From: Neoceratodus forsteri
Lineage: Eukaryota > Chordata > Ceratodontiformes > Ceratodontidae
Assembly (NCBI GenBank): GCA_016271365.2
Contig: CM057454.1
Location: forward strand, 1,165,190,055 to 1,165,254,054
Direction of reading: 5' to 3'
DNA: 64,000 nucleotides
The notes beneath the pieces are model-generated. The model saw nothing but the letters and a program-made list of their open reading frames with translations, was not told the origin of the DNA and made no database searches. The position numbers were made by a program, and so were the translations under genes. This document shows, one piece after another, positions 1 to 11,075 of the stretch. Numbering within the stretch: position 1 is the stretch's first letter; each line of letters starts with the position of its first letter.

Positions 1-675
1 TGAAAACAGCTCCGGTTTGGTATCCTTTGTCCAAAGCATTCTGCATTGCTCCTGAAAATTCCAGTAGGGCGGTCGACGTGCTGTGCCCTTTCCTGAATCC
101 ATGTTGCTGAGCGCAGAGGATGTTATACTTTTGCAGGTAGTCTGTGAGTTGGTTCACCACTATACATTCAAGGGCCTTGGAGAGGGGTGGAAGTATTGAT
201 ATGGGTTGATAGTTACCAGGTAGGGACTTGTCACCACTTTTGTACACAGAGGTGACAATTGCAGACTTCCATTTGCTGGGAAATTGACTGAAGCAGAGGG
301 AGAGATTGAAGATTTTGCTGAGTGAGAGCAGCACCTCTTCCTGAGTAAGGGACAGAAGTTTGAGGTCAATAGTATCGCTACTTGCTTGGGACTTAGAAAT
401 AGCCTTCTTTATATATTTGCAGACTTCATGTGCCTTGACTATTTTGAAATGGAAAGGTGGTTTGTTTGGAGAGGCAGTAGGAGACGTTGGTTTTCGAGAG
501 TCAGCATCAGAGAAGAAGTCCGGAGGGAGGACCCCACTAAGGTCTGTGAAGGTTTCATTTAGGGTCTTTGCCATGACCATTGGGTCTAGGGTAGTGGTTC
601 CATCCACAGTCATTATTGTAGGTGAGGACTTGGACTGCTTTCCCGTGATATTTCTAATGTTGTCCCAGAAGGATT
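1..675 (-). mobile_element. L2-like LINE fragment, linker plus N-terminal RT (block B2)
   Basis: On the minus strand this reads as the endonuclease-RT linker and start of the reverse transcriptase of an L2-like non-LTR retrotransposon. Near 670-640 it gives KSFWDNIRNITGK. At the window edge it gives QHGFRKGHSTSTALLEFSG and then an ALDKGYQTGAVF segment, which lead into the catalytic RT region outside the window. The frame is broken by several stops and indels. Its linker continues directly from the fragment at 2739-3706, so the two look like one L2 copy split by CR1-A sequence. The 3' end is outside the window. Confidence 0.8.
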
Positions 676-704
676 TACTAACATACTACATACTAACATA
701 CTAA
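676..704 (-). repeat. 8-bp microsatellite tail of CR1-A
   Basis: In the sense of the element this reads TTAGTATG, TTAGTATG, TAGTATG, TTAGTA directly after the CR1-A 3' UTR. It abuts the L2-like fragment, so the CR1-A insertion joined the L2 copy at this tail. The unit differs from the TTTCTATG tail of CR1-B in the same window. Confidence 0.85.
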
Positions 705-2738
705 AATGCCAGCAGAATAGGCCTAACGGTCTTTCGTGTCTGCTCGTTTGGTCAGCCCCCACCCTGGGTGCTGACCTTGCTGTCCCCCTCGCCTTCTCTG
801 GCTTCTCCCTTCCCAGTTCCGGATATTCTTGCTGCATTGGATTTTACTTCCTGAACCCTTCCCCTGTACCTGTCCCACCCCCTCTAGAACCCCTCCACTG
901 TCTCTGCCTCCATCAGCCCCCTAGGTAGTGCATTCCATGGCTCCACCACCCTCTCAGTGAAGTAGCACCTCCTCCTTTCTCCCCTGAATCTTCCCCCCTC
1001 CAGCTTCCACCCATGCCTCTAGTGGCCCCTTCCTCCTTCCTTCAAGCACCCTGACTGTTCCTCCCCTATTTACCTCTTCATGTACCTGAAGACCTCTATC
1101 ATGTCCCCCCGGTCCCTTCTCTCTTCCAATGTGTACATATTTAGCTCTTCGAGCCTCTCCTCATAGGTCCTGTCCCCCAAGCCCCAAATCATTTTGGTTG
1201 CCCTCCTCTGGACCCTCTCCAGGAGGTTAATGTCCCTCTTTAAGTGTGGCCTCCAAAACTGCATGCAGTACTCCAGGTGCGGCCTCACCAAGCAGTTATA
1301 CAGAGGGAGTATCACTTCCCTCCTTCTGGAGGTGATCCCCCTAGCGATGCATCCCAGCATCCTGTTGGTCTTGGCTGCTGCCCTCCTACAAGTCTCAGAG
1401 TTGTTCATCTTGACATCCACCACCACCCCCAGGTCCCTCTCAGCCATTGAGACTTGTAGTATTCCCCCAGGGTGTACACTTGGCCTGGGTTTCTGGCCCC
1501 CAGGTGGAGTACCTTGCATTTCCCTGCATTGAACCTCAGCTTCCACTTTCTAGACCATCTTTCCAGAGCCTCCAGGTCCCCCTGCAGGGCCACCTTCCCC
1601 TCCTGCCCATCCACCACCGCCCCCAGTTTCGAGTCATCTGCAAAGAGACTCATCTCACTCCTGATTCCTGTCCTTATGTCAGATACGTAGGCGTTGAACA
1701 GAAGGGGCCCAAGAACTGATCCCTGTGGGACCCCACTAATGACCCTCCTTGGGGATGAGACTATCCCACCAACTACGACCCTCTGGGTCCGGTCCTGGAG
1801 CCAATTGCCTATCCATCTGATCATCTGGTTTCCCACCCCATTTCTCCTAGCTTATCCAACAGGCCCATGTGAGGAACAGAGTCAAATGCCTTACTGAAGT
1901 CTAGAAAGAGGACATCCACTGGTCTACCCAGGTCCAAGGCACTTGTCACCCAGTCATAGAACTCCACCAGGTTTGTCTGACACGATTTCCCGGGATGAAT
2001 CCATGCTGTCTATCGTCCAGGCACCCTGACTTTTCCAGGTCCCCCTAGCCTCTCCTTGACAATGCCTCCATCACCTTGCCCACCACCGATGTCAGGCTGA
2101 CAGGCCTGTAGTTCCCTGCCAGCTCCCTTGATCCCCCTTGTGGATAGGCACTACATGCGCCACCTTCCAGTCTTGGGGCACCCACCTCTGTCCTCAGAGA
2201 GATGGTGAAAGCTCTGCCAGGGGTTTTGCCAGGACATCTGCAAGTTCCTTCAGCACTCTAGGATGTAATTTATCTGGCCCCGTGCTTTCTCCGTCTTAAG
2301 GGAGCTGAGGGCTTCCTCACCTTCTCTGCTGTGATTTCCACTTCTGGTACCTCTTCTCCTTGCTTAGCCCTCCCCACCTGCCAGTGATGCCCCCTCCCCA
2401 GACCTGCCGATCGGTAAGGGTCCCCCTCCTCATTATCTCTGTCTTCTCCCATGTATGATGCAGCATCCCCATTTTCCCTGGTGAAAACTGAGGTGAAGTA
2501 CTCATTTAGTACCTCAGCCTGCTCCCCCGGGTCTTGTGCCCATCTCTCCCCTGATTTAATCCTGCTAATCTGCCCCTTCACCCTTCATCTTTCCCCAATG
2601 TATCTAAAGAACCCCTTTTTCCCTCTCCTAATTTCCCTGGCCAGGTTCTGCTCCTTCCTTGCCTTAGCCACCCTCACCACTCTAGTGGCCCTTCTAGCCA
2701 TCAGCTCGTACTCCCCTCAATCCCTTTCACTCCTTTCC
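676..2738 (-). mobile_element. CR1-A LINE, ORF2 RT half and 3' end (block A2)
   Basis: This is the minus-strand 3' half of a CR1 LINE. It carries the reverse transcriptase from the linker (around 2700-2300) through GVPQGSVLGPLLF and LFADDSKLG (around 1730-1640) to the C-terminal thumb (MLGCIARGIT, RPHLEYCMQFWRPHL, YEERLEELNMYTLEERRDRGD; around 1380-1110). The 3' tail at about 676-704 is a run of the 8-bp unit TTAGTATG (sense strand). Tails of 8-bp repeats are typical of CR1. The reading frame is broken by frameshifts, mostly at G/C runs. It closely matches the plus-strand copy at 62,030-64,000. Confidence 0.9.
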
Positions 2739-3706
2739 CATCTCCCCAGGAGTTGGAGAGGGCATTCTTGTAGTAGGAGCTCTTCATCAATCGGATTTGT
2801 TTAGTACAGTGGTTGTGAGCCTGTTTATACTTTTGAATATCCATCAGGGAGCCTGTGGCTCTGGCAATAGCCCAAAGGTGGTCCCTACCTTTGAGTTGTG
2901 CCAATAGCTTTACCGTGAGCCAGGGATTCGAGAGCGCTTTGATTTTGCGCTTTTTTACTGGTGCGTAGGTGTCGCAGGCAGCGTTGAAAGCAGTGATAAA
3001 GTAATCAAGGGCTGTGTCAACATCTTGAGTATTATATATTAGGGACCAGTCTTGCTGCCTGAGACAGGCCTTGAGATAAGTAAGGTTGCCATAAGGTAGT
3101 ACTCTGCTTGAGATGGTTTTTGGAGGCGGCTTTCGGAACTTATTTGTCCAGGTACAGATTACAGAGGAGTGGTCACTGAGAGAGTCCAGGAGAACAACTG
3201 CATTATTTATGCGGGCTGGGTGGCTGGTAAGGATCCAGTCTATGAGGGTGCTAGTCCCTGATTTGTAGTTTTTCCTGGTAGGGGAGCTAACCATCTGCAT
3301 TAGGTTTGCTGCTAGGATAGCATCCTTGTAGGATCCTATGTCAGGTGCGAGCCAATTGATATTAAAACCACCAAGGAGAAGGAGCTCAGTGTCAGGAGGT
3401 TGTGATTTTACGAATTCGAGGACAGTCTGGAGGCCGGACCCAGGGTTTTTAGGTAGGATATAGACAGCAGCAACGGTGAGGACTTTGTTTTGGGCACCAA
3501 GGAGTAGTTTGACAGGAAGGAATTACACTGAGGTGTTTGTGGTGGTATAACTGACAGGGTGACTGGTGAGGTTGTCCTTTATGTAAATTGCACAACCCCC
3601 TCCCCTTTTTGTAATCCTATCCAGTCTGAATATATTGTAAACTTGTAGAGAGATGGCATGGTCGGGAGTGTTAGGTGTCAGCCAGGTTTCAACAATGGCT
3701 AGGCTT
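2739..3706 (-). mobile_element. L2-like LINE fragment, endonuclease and linker (block B1)
   Basis: Minus-strand reading gives an apurinic endonuclease of L2 type: AIVETWLTPNTPDHAISL, NIFRLDRITKRGGGCAIYI, then an open stretch (3300-2701) with TLIDWILTSHPARI and LLDSLSDHSSVICTW. The SDHS motif is the endonuclease active-site end. The linker follows, ending MKSSYYKNALSNS. The 5' end is truncated inside the endonuclease. About 13 nt of filler (near 2736-2748) separates it from CR1-A2. The next L2 residues continue in the fragment at 1-675. Confidence 0.85.
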
Positions 3707-3719
3707 TAAGCACCTATAG

Positions 3720-4734
3720 GCTATCTTCTTGTCCCTCATCACCTCCTGTACCTCCCAGGTTCACCAGCAGGGTTTTCTGGCCTTACTGAACTTACACCTT
3801 TCCCTTGTGCAGGATCTGGTAACCTCCTGTATTCCCCTCCTAATGATCCCCCACCTGCCTTATCCTGTCCAAATGATCTTTAAGGACCCTTCCCATCTCC
3901 CTGAAGTCTGCACCCCTAAAAAGTTGGTCACTGCTGTCCTTGTTCAGCTTTCGTCAACCCCTAGGTCCAGGAAGAACCAGACGGTGGCGTGATCACTCCC
4001 TGCCAATGGGTCCCTCGCCCCTAGGCCCCCTAATCTGATCACTGTCTGCCAGGACCACGTCCAGTGTCCAGGCCTCCCCAGTTGGCTCACCCACCTGTTG
4101 TATCAGAAAAGCATCCTGGAAGACATCCAGCAGCTTTTGCTCCCTGGCCACTGGTGATGTCATAGTCCCCCAGTCTGTTCTTGGCATGTTGAGGTCCCAC
4201 ATTACCACTAACCTTCCCTTTCCCAATCTACAGTGTCCCTTGGGATTTACCACCAAACTTTCTTCCAGAACCTCCGCCAGTGCTGGCGGTCTGTATACCA
4301 CTCCGACCTTTACTGTCTTACCCCCATGCTTCAGCAAGGTGACCCAAATAGCCTCCACATTCCTTTCTGCCTCCTCTACCCCTCCAATACCCATGCCATT
4401 TCTGACTACCAGTGCTACACCACCCCCCTATCCCACTATCTTTTCTGAACATGGTATAGCCCTGTATATTTAGGTTCCACTCATGCCCTTGAGTGGCCCA
4501 GGTCACAGTGATTGCTACCACATCTACTTCCCCCTCAACTAGCATCACCTGGCACTCAGGCATTTTATTTCCTAGGCTCCTGGCATTTATCAGGACCACT
4601 CTCCACCACTTTTCCCTCCTGTCCTTTCCTCCCCTTGAGCTCCCATTTCTCAGCTCCTGCACCCTACCTGGTGACCCATTTCCATCTCTCCCTAGCCCTC
4701 TAGAAGAGTGGAGATTATGTACCTCATTTTTCAT
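3720..4734 (-). pseudogene. CR1-A ORF2, apurinic endonuclease part, broken
   Basis: The endonuclease nicks target DNA to prime reverse transcription. It reads in two overlapping frames: 4734-4318 (LINARSLGNKMPECQVML, VDVVAITVTWATQGHEWN) and 4394-3993 (KVGVVYRPPALAEVL, RLVVMWDLNMPRTDW, EPTGEAWTLDVVLADSDQ). The usual E of the xTETW motif reads V (ITVTW) and the usual GDLN reads WDLN, so catalytic positions are damaged. The SDH block and linker follow downstream to about 3720 before the L2-like sequence begins. Confidence 0.8.
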
Positions 4735-4786
4735 ACCTGCTGGCGCTGCCTCTTTTTTGATCCCTCCCCCTTCACAAGTTTAAACC

Positions 4787-6236
4787 CTACCTTTCGCTGA
4801 TGAACCCAGCTAGTTTGAGCTTAAGGATTTCCTTCCCCTCCAAATTAAGGTGGAGCCTGCCCCTAATGTACAACCCCTTATCCTCCCAGTCCCCCACCAG
4901 ACCATACTCCAATTCCTCACACCACTCCCTAAGCCACTGATTTATCTCCCTAATCTTCTTCTTGTTTTCCCCACTAGCCCTTGGCACTGGCAGGATTTCC
5001 AAAAAGGAGATCTTACAGCCTATAGAAAGGCATATCCTGACCAACTCCTGGAATCTTGCCTGAATTTCTAGTTCACTATTACCATTTATGTAATTTGTCC
5101 CCAAGTGCACTAGAATGTCCAGGGTCCCCCTGCATTCCCTTGCCAGTGAATACAACTCACGCTTGGCCTTGTGCACCGCCAGGCCTGGGTGGCATTTGGT
5201 TCTGATCAGACAGGTTTTACCCCCCTGCCCTTCCCACTGGATGCCTCTGATCATGGAGTCCCCCAATAGCAGCAATCTAACCCCCCCTTGCCTCCCTGTT
5301 CACCCCTCAGGTTTCCCCTCCTTCCATGCCCCTCCTCATCCCTTCATCTGGGTTCTCCCCCCAGCTGGCTCCTTGCATATCCCGCAATCTGGGTGTCGAA
5401 GGTAGCCCCTTCACTATTTTACCTGGTCACCTCCTCTACCCGTGTCCTGGCCTTTTATACCCCCCCACCCAAGTATCATTCTCTGTAACTCTTTCCCCAC
5501 TCCCTACTAATCCATCCATCCTATCCATTTGCCTACTTGACTTTCTGCTCGCTATCATCTCATTTATGTCCTGTGCCTTCCTTCCTATCATGCCTTCCTG
5601 TTCCATACCATCAGCCTCCTCCTTGTTCCCCTGATCCTTCTTTTTCTTCTCCCCTACCTCTCTTCCCCCATCCTGTCCAGGTCCCTCTCTATTGCTCCCC
5701 TGCCTCTTTCCCCCCTTCACCCTTTCTATCCATCCCTACCCAAGCTTCACCAGCAGCAGCATCCTCCTCCCCACACTCCCCTCTTCCACCAACGAGCGTA
5801 GATGGTTAAAACAATTTGTAAGCCTTAGTCCATCCCTCAGTGTCTTCCCCCATCCCTACTGCCCCTCTCGGTTTCCTCTGGACACCCCCAGTCTCTTGCC
5901 TACTGCTGTATAAATTTCCACCTTTTGGACCCCACCTGCCAGGGTCCCCTAGAGCCCCCTGTGTACCCCTCTTCCCTCCTCCCCTAGTGTGAGTACCTCT
6001 CTTCACTCCTCCCCCAGTGTGGGAGGCCCCAGTACCTAGTGCTTCCATGTAGGTGACCGCTTGCCTCCTACCTCTCCAATCCCCCCCGCCAACACCCCCA
6101 GCTTCCTTTGGATCCCTTCTACCTCCTCCTTAAGCTGTGCCAGCTGGTAGCACACTGGACATCCCCAAACTTCCAAGCCCAGTCCAGTATCATGGCCAGG
6201 CCACACCACACCCTGTGCACCCAACCACCCGCCCAA
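4787..6236 (-). pseudogene. CR1-A ORF1 (zinc-like motif plus SGNH esterase domain), broken
   Basis: CR1 ORF1 proteins are RNA-binding retrotransposon proteins, and many carry a GDSL/SGNH esterase domain. The N-terminal part (6236-6036) has WGCPVCYQLAQLKEEVEG, a CxxC motif followed by a helix. A low-complexity charged middle follows in other frames (6048-5436). The esterase is open from 5275 to 4787 with MLLLGDSMIRG (nucleophile Ser block), DILVHLGTN (block with the usual Asn) and LYIRGRLHLNLEG near the C-terminus. In related copies that block is xRDRLxLN, so here the catalytic Asp appears changed to Gly while His is kept. At least three frameshifts separate the parts. The ORF2 endonuclease follows within about 60 bases. 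Confidence 0.8.
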
Positions 6237-6368
6237 AGATACCTGCTCCAGTGACGTGCGGCCCCTTCCCCATCATCATAACAGTCTTTTCTAGGCCAAA
6301 TTACCAACTCAGTCACTCTACAGATTCTCAAGCTACCAGTACCTGTACCAAGATGAGCCCCCCATAAA

Positions 6369-6708
6369 GCATTCAGATTTTCAAACTTGCAATGCTTGAG
6401 TGGCTGAACTTTTCCCCACCTGACTATTATATGTTTAACTCCCTCAGCCTTCTGTCATGTGGTATGTCCCCTAGCCCCTGGATCATCTTTGTTACCCTGC
6501 GCTACACCCTCTCCAGTAATTTAATATCCTTCTTCGGTACGGGCACCAGTAGCGCATGCAGTACCCAAGGTGTGGGTTAACCAGTGACCTACAGAGCAGC
6601 AGGATCATCTTCTCTCTCCTACAGGATATACCCCTGGCAATACAACCCATCTTCCTGTTGGCCTTTGCAGCTGCCTTCCTACATTGGGCTGGATTATTCA
6701 TTGAGCCC
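6369..6708 (-). mobile_element. CR1-C LINE, RT C-terminal fragment
   Basis: Minus-strand reading gives MGSMNNPAQCRKAAAKANR, KMGCIARGIS, NPHLGYCMRYWCPY, the CR1 thumb region. It continues the CR1-C copy interrupted by the element at 6709-11780. Joining 6708 to the base after 11780 restores the gap-free CR1 order (GIII then MGSMNN) apart from a one-base shift. On its 3' side it is cut off by CR1-A block A1. Confidence 0.8.
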
Positions 6709-6813
6709 ATAATTGAAAGGCTTGCCTGTAATTATGTGGGGGAAGCTCCTCCCCCACAGCCTATTTCAACGGAGCAGCTGTCTCCCGCTCAGCTTAGAGT
6801 GAGTCGCATTCAC
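6709..6813 (+). repeat. Segment A1 (left terminal repeat)
   Basis: These 105 bp match the first 105 bp of the units at 11,076 and 11,429 with few differences. The match stops abruptly after the bases CATTCAC. It contains a GC-rich hairpin. Confidence 0.85.
6736..6757. repeat. Hairpin in segment A (8-bp stem, 6-nt loop)
   Basis: GTGGGGGA and TCCCCCAC are exact reverse complements around AGCTCC. The same hairpin recurs in both right-hand A copies. A conserved hairpin close to an element end may have a structural role in replication or recombination, which is inference. Confidence 0.8.
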
Positions 6814-9130
6814 TGCACTCGCTCCATGCTGCATGCTGGGGCTGGGCTTGCTTCCCCGCCAGCCCTGTCCTCTTCCCTCCCTCATTCCATCTGTCCTTGT
6901 TTGTCTCTCCCCTGCCCGTCCTCCTGTACATTCCCATTTTGTTTTCTGTTTTTTTTTTTTGGGGTGCTACTTTGCCTCCAGCTGCAGCACCGCAGTTCGT
7001 CCATCCGTCATTCGTCAGCTACCTCAGGGGATCTCCTTGGTTCTAGTCTGCTTCACGCTGAGCATACTCCTGACTCGTCCTGGTGGTGCTTGATTCCTCA
7101 AGCCCGTCTACCATGTTCTGCACCTTGGACTCCTTTCCGGCTGAGCTTCCGGTCCAGTACCTCCTCGTACTTCGCTGCTCCTTCCGACGTCCCTTGGCAT
7201 TTCCTTGGTTTCTCCTGGAATTCTGAGCCGAACTCGGTATACCTAGCTTCACAGTACAATACATGATGCCCACCTCAGGCTTTTCAGTTCCAGGATACCC
7301 TTCTCTTTGGACTCTGATTCATGCCGTTCTACATTGCTGATTGCTATTTTATTCCGACCTTTCCTCGCTCTGCCCTGCTATGCAAATTGGTACCTTGCCA
7401 CTCGCAATGCGGATTTCAACGCTCCTTCCTACTAAGCAAGGATTGCCTTACGGCATTGCATGCAGGTTCTATTTCCCTGGCTATTCTTATGATTTACTGG
7501 AAATGTTTATCCCAACCTTTTGCATGACAGACGCCATGATAAGGCCATAGAGGTTATGGGCACCATTTTGATCTGACTGTGACTTTCTGGCACCTCATTT
7601 ACATTTATAGCATCATATCATAGCATGCCATAGCTGGATGTAAATGTCTGAGCAATGCTGATACTTATGTTGCCCTAACCTTGGTTAGCTACTGTTTTCA
7701 CTGCTCAAGGTCAACAGGACTTGCATATGTCTGATCCCACATTCACAAAGGTCTTCCATTCAGTCCACAATTCCTGCTGTCGAGACTTCTGGGATGCAGC
7801 CTTCATATGATATTTGCAATGCATGTGGTGTTAGGCTGCCCTCTTTGACCATACCTGTTCCTGCTAGCCTCCGTGGGGCCTAGCATGGCTCTCTCTTTCC
7901 TTCGACTAGCCTATGGGTTCGGTCACTTCTGCCCCCACATGGAGACCTGGCCTGCTTGCATTCTTATTCCTTGCTTGGGTTTTGCAGGGCGTAGCTGCCT
8001 CTCCACCTATTATACCCACGTCGTGTCTTGCTGCTTCCTTGCCTTCGGACTCTGGACTTCAGTCATGCACTTAGCCTGCAACATTACTTTGGATCCTTCC
8101 TGCAGTTTCTCTTGAGCCTCCTTGTCAGGATTGAATATACCCTGGATATCACCTTCAGTTATGTTAATCGACTTCTAGATGCTCCGACTCCTCTTGCTTG
8201 TTCCATCACTCCATCCATCTAAGATATCCCTATATGCTCTTCTGTGTATTTACTATTAGATTTCATTTTAGAAACTGCATCAATGTCTCTGGATGATTCT
8301 CTACTGGCTCCGCTGCATTTCACATGTTACTTCTCGTCCACTAGCTGACTTACCTTACCAGCTGACCAGCGTATGGTCCAGCTGCGACTGCTAGCTTCGT
8401 GAGGCTAGCTGCTACTTGACTTACCTTACCAACTACCTATGGGGGGTCCAACTGTGCATATTGGCTTACATGGGTGTAGCTCGTCTTGCTCCCATTACAT
8501 GTTGACACTCGTGGGGTCCAGCTGCACCACATTTGCCTACTTCTACGACCTGCTTCGTCCTTGGGGCACAGAGTTCACTACTTCTTCTCCACCCGCCTCG
8601 CCAGTTCGGAGCCAAAAGATTTGCTTATTCTTTTATATACCTGCCTGCTGCCATTCAACCAGCCCAGGAGACCCCTACTATGGATGCTCATTTTGAAGTT
8701 CATCATTTCTCATCTATTCTTGGACGCATTTGTCTGCTTCCCTGCTACTCGTGTGCATCATGCAGCTTGCTTACTACTACGATTTATGCAGGTTCACTTC
8801 TTTACCTTATTTGCTCATGTTACCTGCTTTGCCATCCAAGGCTTAAGGGTCATTAAGGCTAACCTGCTATTACAATCTACTGCTTTCCTCATGAACTGGC
8901 ATCATTCAAACCTCTGTTTACAAATTTATAGCGACATCTCATCCTAGGATGTGATCCGATGCATTGCATGCAATTACACGTTTCCATTGCATTTCTACCA
9001 CTGCTCTGCAATCTGCCTTGCCCACGGGGCCGGCAGTTAGCCATCCCATTTAGTCAGACCTGTGCCTTTAGGCCCAGCAGTGCTTTGTTTATATATATAC
9101 TTATTGCACCATACTCATTTGCTTCTACTA

Positions 9131-9330
9131 CCTGCCTTCTCCCATCGGGCTGGGAGGTTTCCTGCTACCGTTTGCTTCTGACCTGCCTTTGCCCATTGGG
9201 CTAGGAGATTACCTACTAATCCTTGCTTCTCCGACCTGCCTTCGCCCATTGGGCTGGGAGGTCTACCTACCTACTTGCTTGCTTCTCTGACCTGCCTTCG
9301 CCCTTTGGGCTGGGAGGTTCACCTGCATCT
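9131..9330 (+). repeat. Decayed tandem repeat, about 51-56 bp unit, four copies
   Basis: The unit core CCTGCCTTCGCCCATTGGGC starts near 9131, 9182, 9235 and 9291 with small changes. Weaker relatives are visible near 9010 and 9340. It lies inside the C/T-rich interior of the split-repeat element and explains the Pro/Leu/Ser-rich spurious open frames there. Confidence 0.8.
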
Positions 9331-10878
9331 GTTCTCCTTCGGCCTTGCCCAGCTCAGGACCTGGTAATTCCATTCTGCTTATGCATACGTGCTTCTGCTG
9401 CCTCAGCCCTGTGCTCCCTGATGCTTCCCTTTGGGACATTTGTTGCCATCTCACCTTTGCTGCCCTCCATGCCTGGTGACTCCTACTTCTCCGACTCAGT
9501 AGATGGTTCTCATACTCAAACACTTTCAGATTGCCTCAGTGCTCATTCAGTGGCTTCTGGGGTTGCTATCTTGGATGTTTTGCCCTGTCGCCTCAGCCGT
9601 GGAATTACAGCTGCTTCTTTCCAGGACTTGGTTGGCATCTCCTGCAGACTTTCATTCTCCTGCTTGTGCTCTACCAACTTCAGACCTGTGACACTGCTAC
9701 TTCATTGGATTCCGCTTCTTCAGTTTTCTCCATCTCAGACTCTTCAGGTCTTGTCCGATCCTGCCTCGAAATTGCCTGCCCTCAGTTCTTACTGTTATTC
9801 CTCTCGTACAGTTGCCATGTCTCAATCTCAGTCTCTTCAAGGTGAATTCGTACCCATCCAGCTGATGGACTCCTGCACATCATCAAAGGACTACATCACT
9901 TGATTTCTGCCAGCGGACATTCCTGGGTCTAGCGGGGCTTTCCATGCTGTACTCAGCTGCCTCGATCCTATCCCGCCAGCTGTCTATTAGCTACATTTTC
10001 TTCAAAGGCTGGTTGCCACGTCCTGTTCCCTCTCCTTTGCCTATGTTCGTGCAATCCTGCTCCTACTACCTCTCGCTTTGGATTCAGTTCAACTGACTTT
10101 ATTCTTTTGGGCTCACCTCATTCTGCTACTTGGATGCTTCATAAATTGCACCAGTGTCTTCGATTATCATATAGCATGACATTCCAGCTCAACTCTACAG
10201 CCATTGTTTCATATCAGTTCCTAAAAGATAATATTTCTTATCAGAACTGTATTCGTCACTCGATAGCTTGGCCTCAAGCCTTCTCTCAATTTTCATACTA
10301 TACAAGCCCTATTAGAAACCTGAAAGTCGTACTACTTCTAATTCGTCCTGCCTCATAGAGATCAAGCTTGGATGCAATTATCTTCCGGTCTCTTGTATTG
10401 ATTTCATCAGTCATCAACTTCATCTCAAACCATCATTCAAATCCTTGGATTATGCCCTCTATCAACTGAAGTATGGAAGACGGTTCTTCAGTATATCAAC
10501 ACACTCCATCATTACGAATTATACATGGATTCTTGGACTCGGACTTTATTGGAAGGAAATTATTTCACTGGACATTTACAATTCAGCTTTCTTAAGCTCC
10601 ATTCATCTGGACTTGAATTCTAATAATTTTAATTCAGATTTAGCTGATTAATTTAGTTTAATTAGTATCTCTCTCCTTTAGTATGCCCAGAAGGACGGGC
10701 AGGTCAGTAGCCATGGGTCCTCAGAGGTTTCCCTCCAAGGGGGTTTTTCCTCTCCTGAGTGCTACTGGTCACACTCTCCGGAGTTGGAGGAGGTGATCGT
10801 CTATTCTTATCATTAAGGTGTTATGCAAGACTTCTTCAGCATTCAGTTACTGAACAATCGTTGATATTTATTCTTTTT

Positions 10879-11075
10879 GGGGCTCCATAAATCTAATCCA
10901 AGCCTTCTTCCTACAGGTGGGATACAGAGAAAGACCAAAACCATCAAATATTATCAAACTGCTCAATTCAAGCATCCAAGTACCTAAGCACATCATTATA
11001 TGCTGGCCTCTGTATCCAACAACCATCTACATCATTCCACTATATGTTACATAAGCACTGAGCTATGAACCACAG
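10879..11075 (+). repeat. Segment B1
   Basis: About 197 bp, from GGGGCTCCATAAATCTAATC to GAACCACAG. It is nearly identical to B2 (11232-11428) and B3 (11585-11780). It has no partner at the left end of the element, which is what makes the repeats split. Confidence 0.85.

Larger units (their letters stand above)
3707..6368 (-). mobile_element. CR1-A LINE, ORF1 and ORF2 endonuclease half (block A1)
   Basis: This is the 5' half of a minus-strand CR1-A copy. It holds ORF1 with an esterase domain, followed by the ORF2 endonuclease, and stops at the linker within about 20 nt of where block A2 (2738) resumes. The 5' end near 6368 abuts CR1-C sequence and lacks the repeated 5' leader of the plus-strand copy at 58,171. 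The alignment with that copy starts near 59,400. Confidence 0.85.

Noticed and set aside
6556..7266. 236-residue open frame spanning the CR1-C/split-repeat junction
   Set aside because: It starts in antisense CR1-C and runs through the element end, so it cannot be one ancestral gene.
9223..9903. 226-residue open frame in the split-repeat element
   Set aside because: Rich in Ser, Leu, Pro and Cys because the strand is C/T-rich. It crosses a minisatellite and has no motif.
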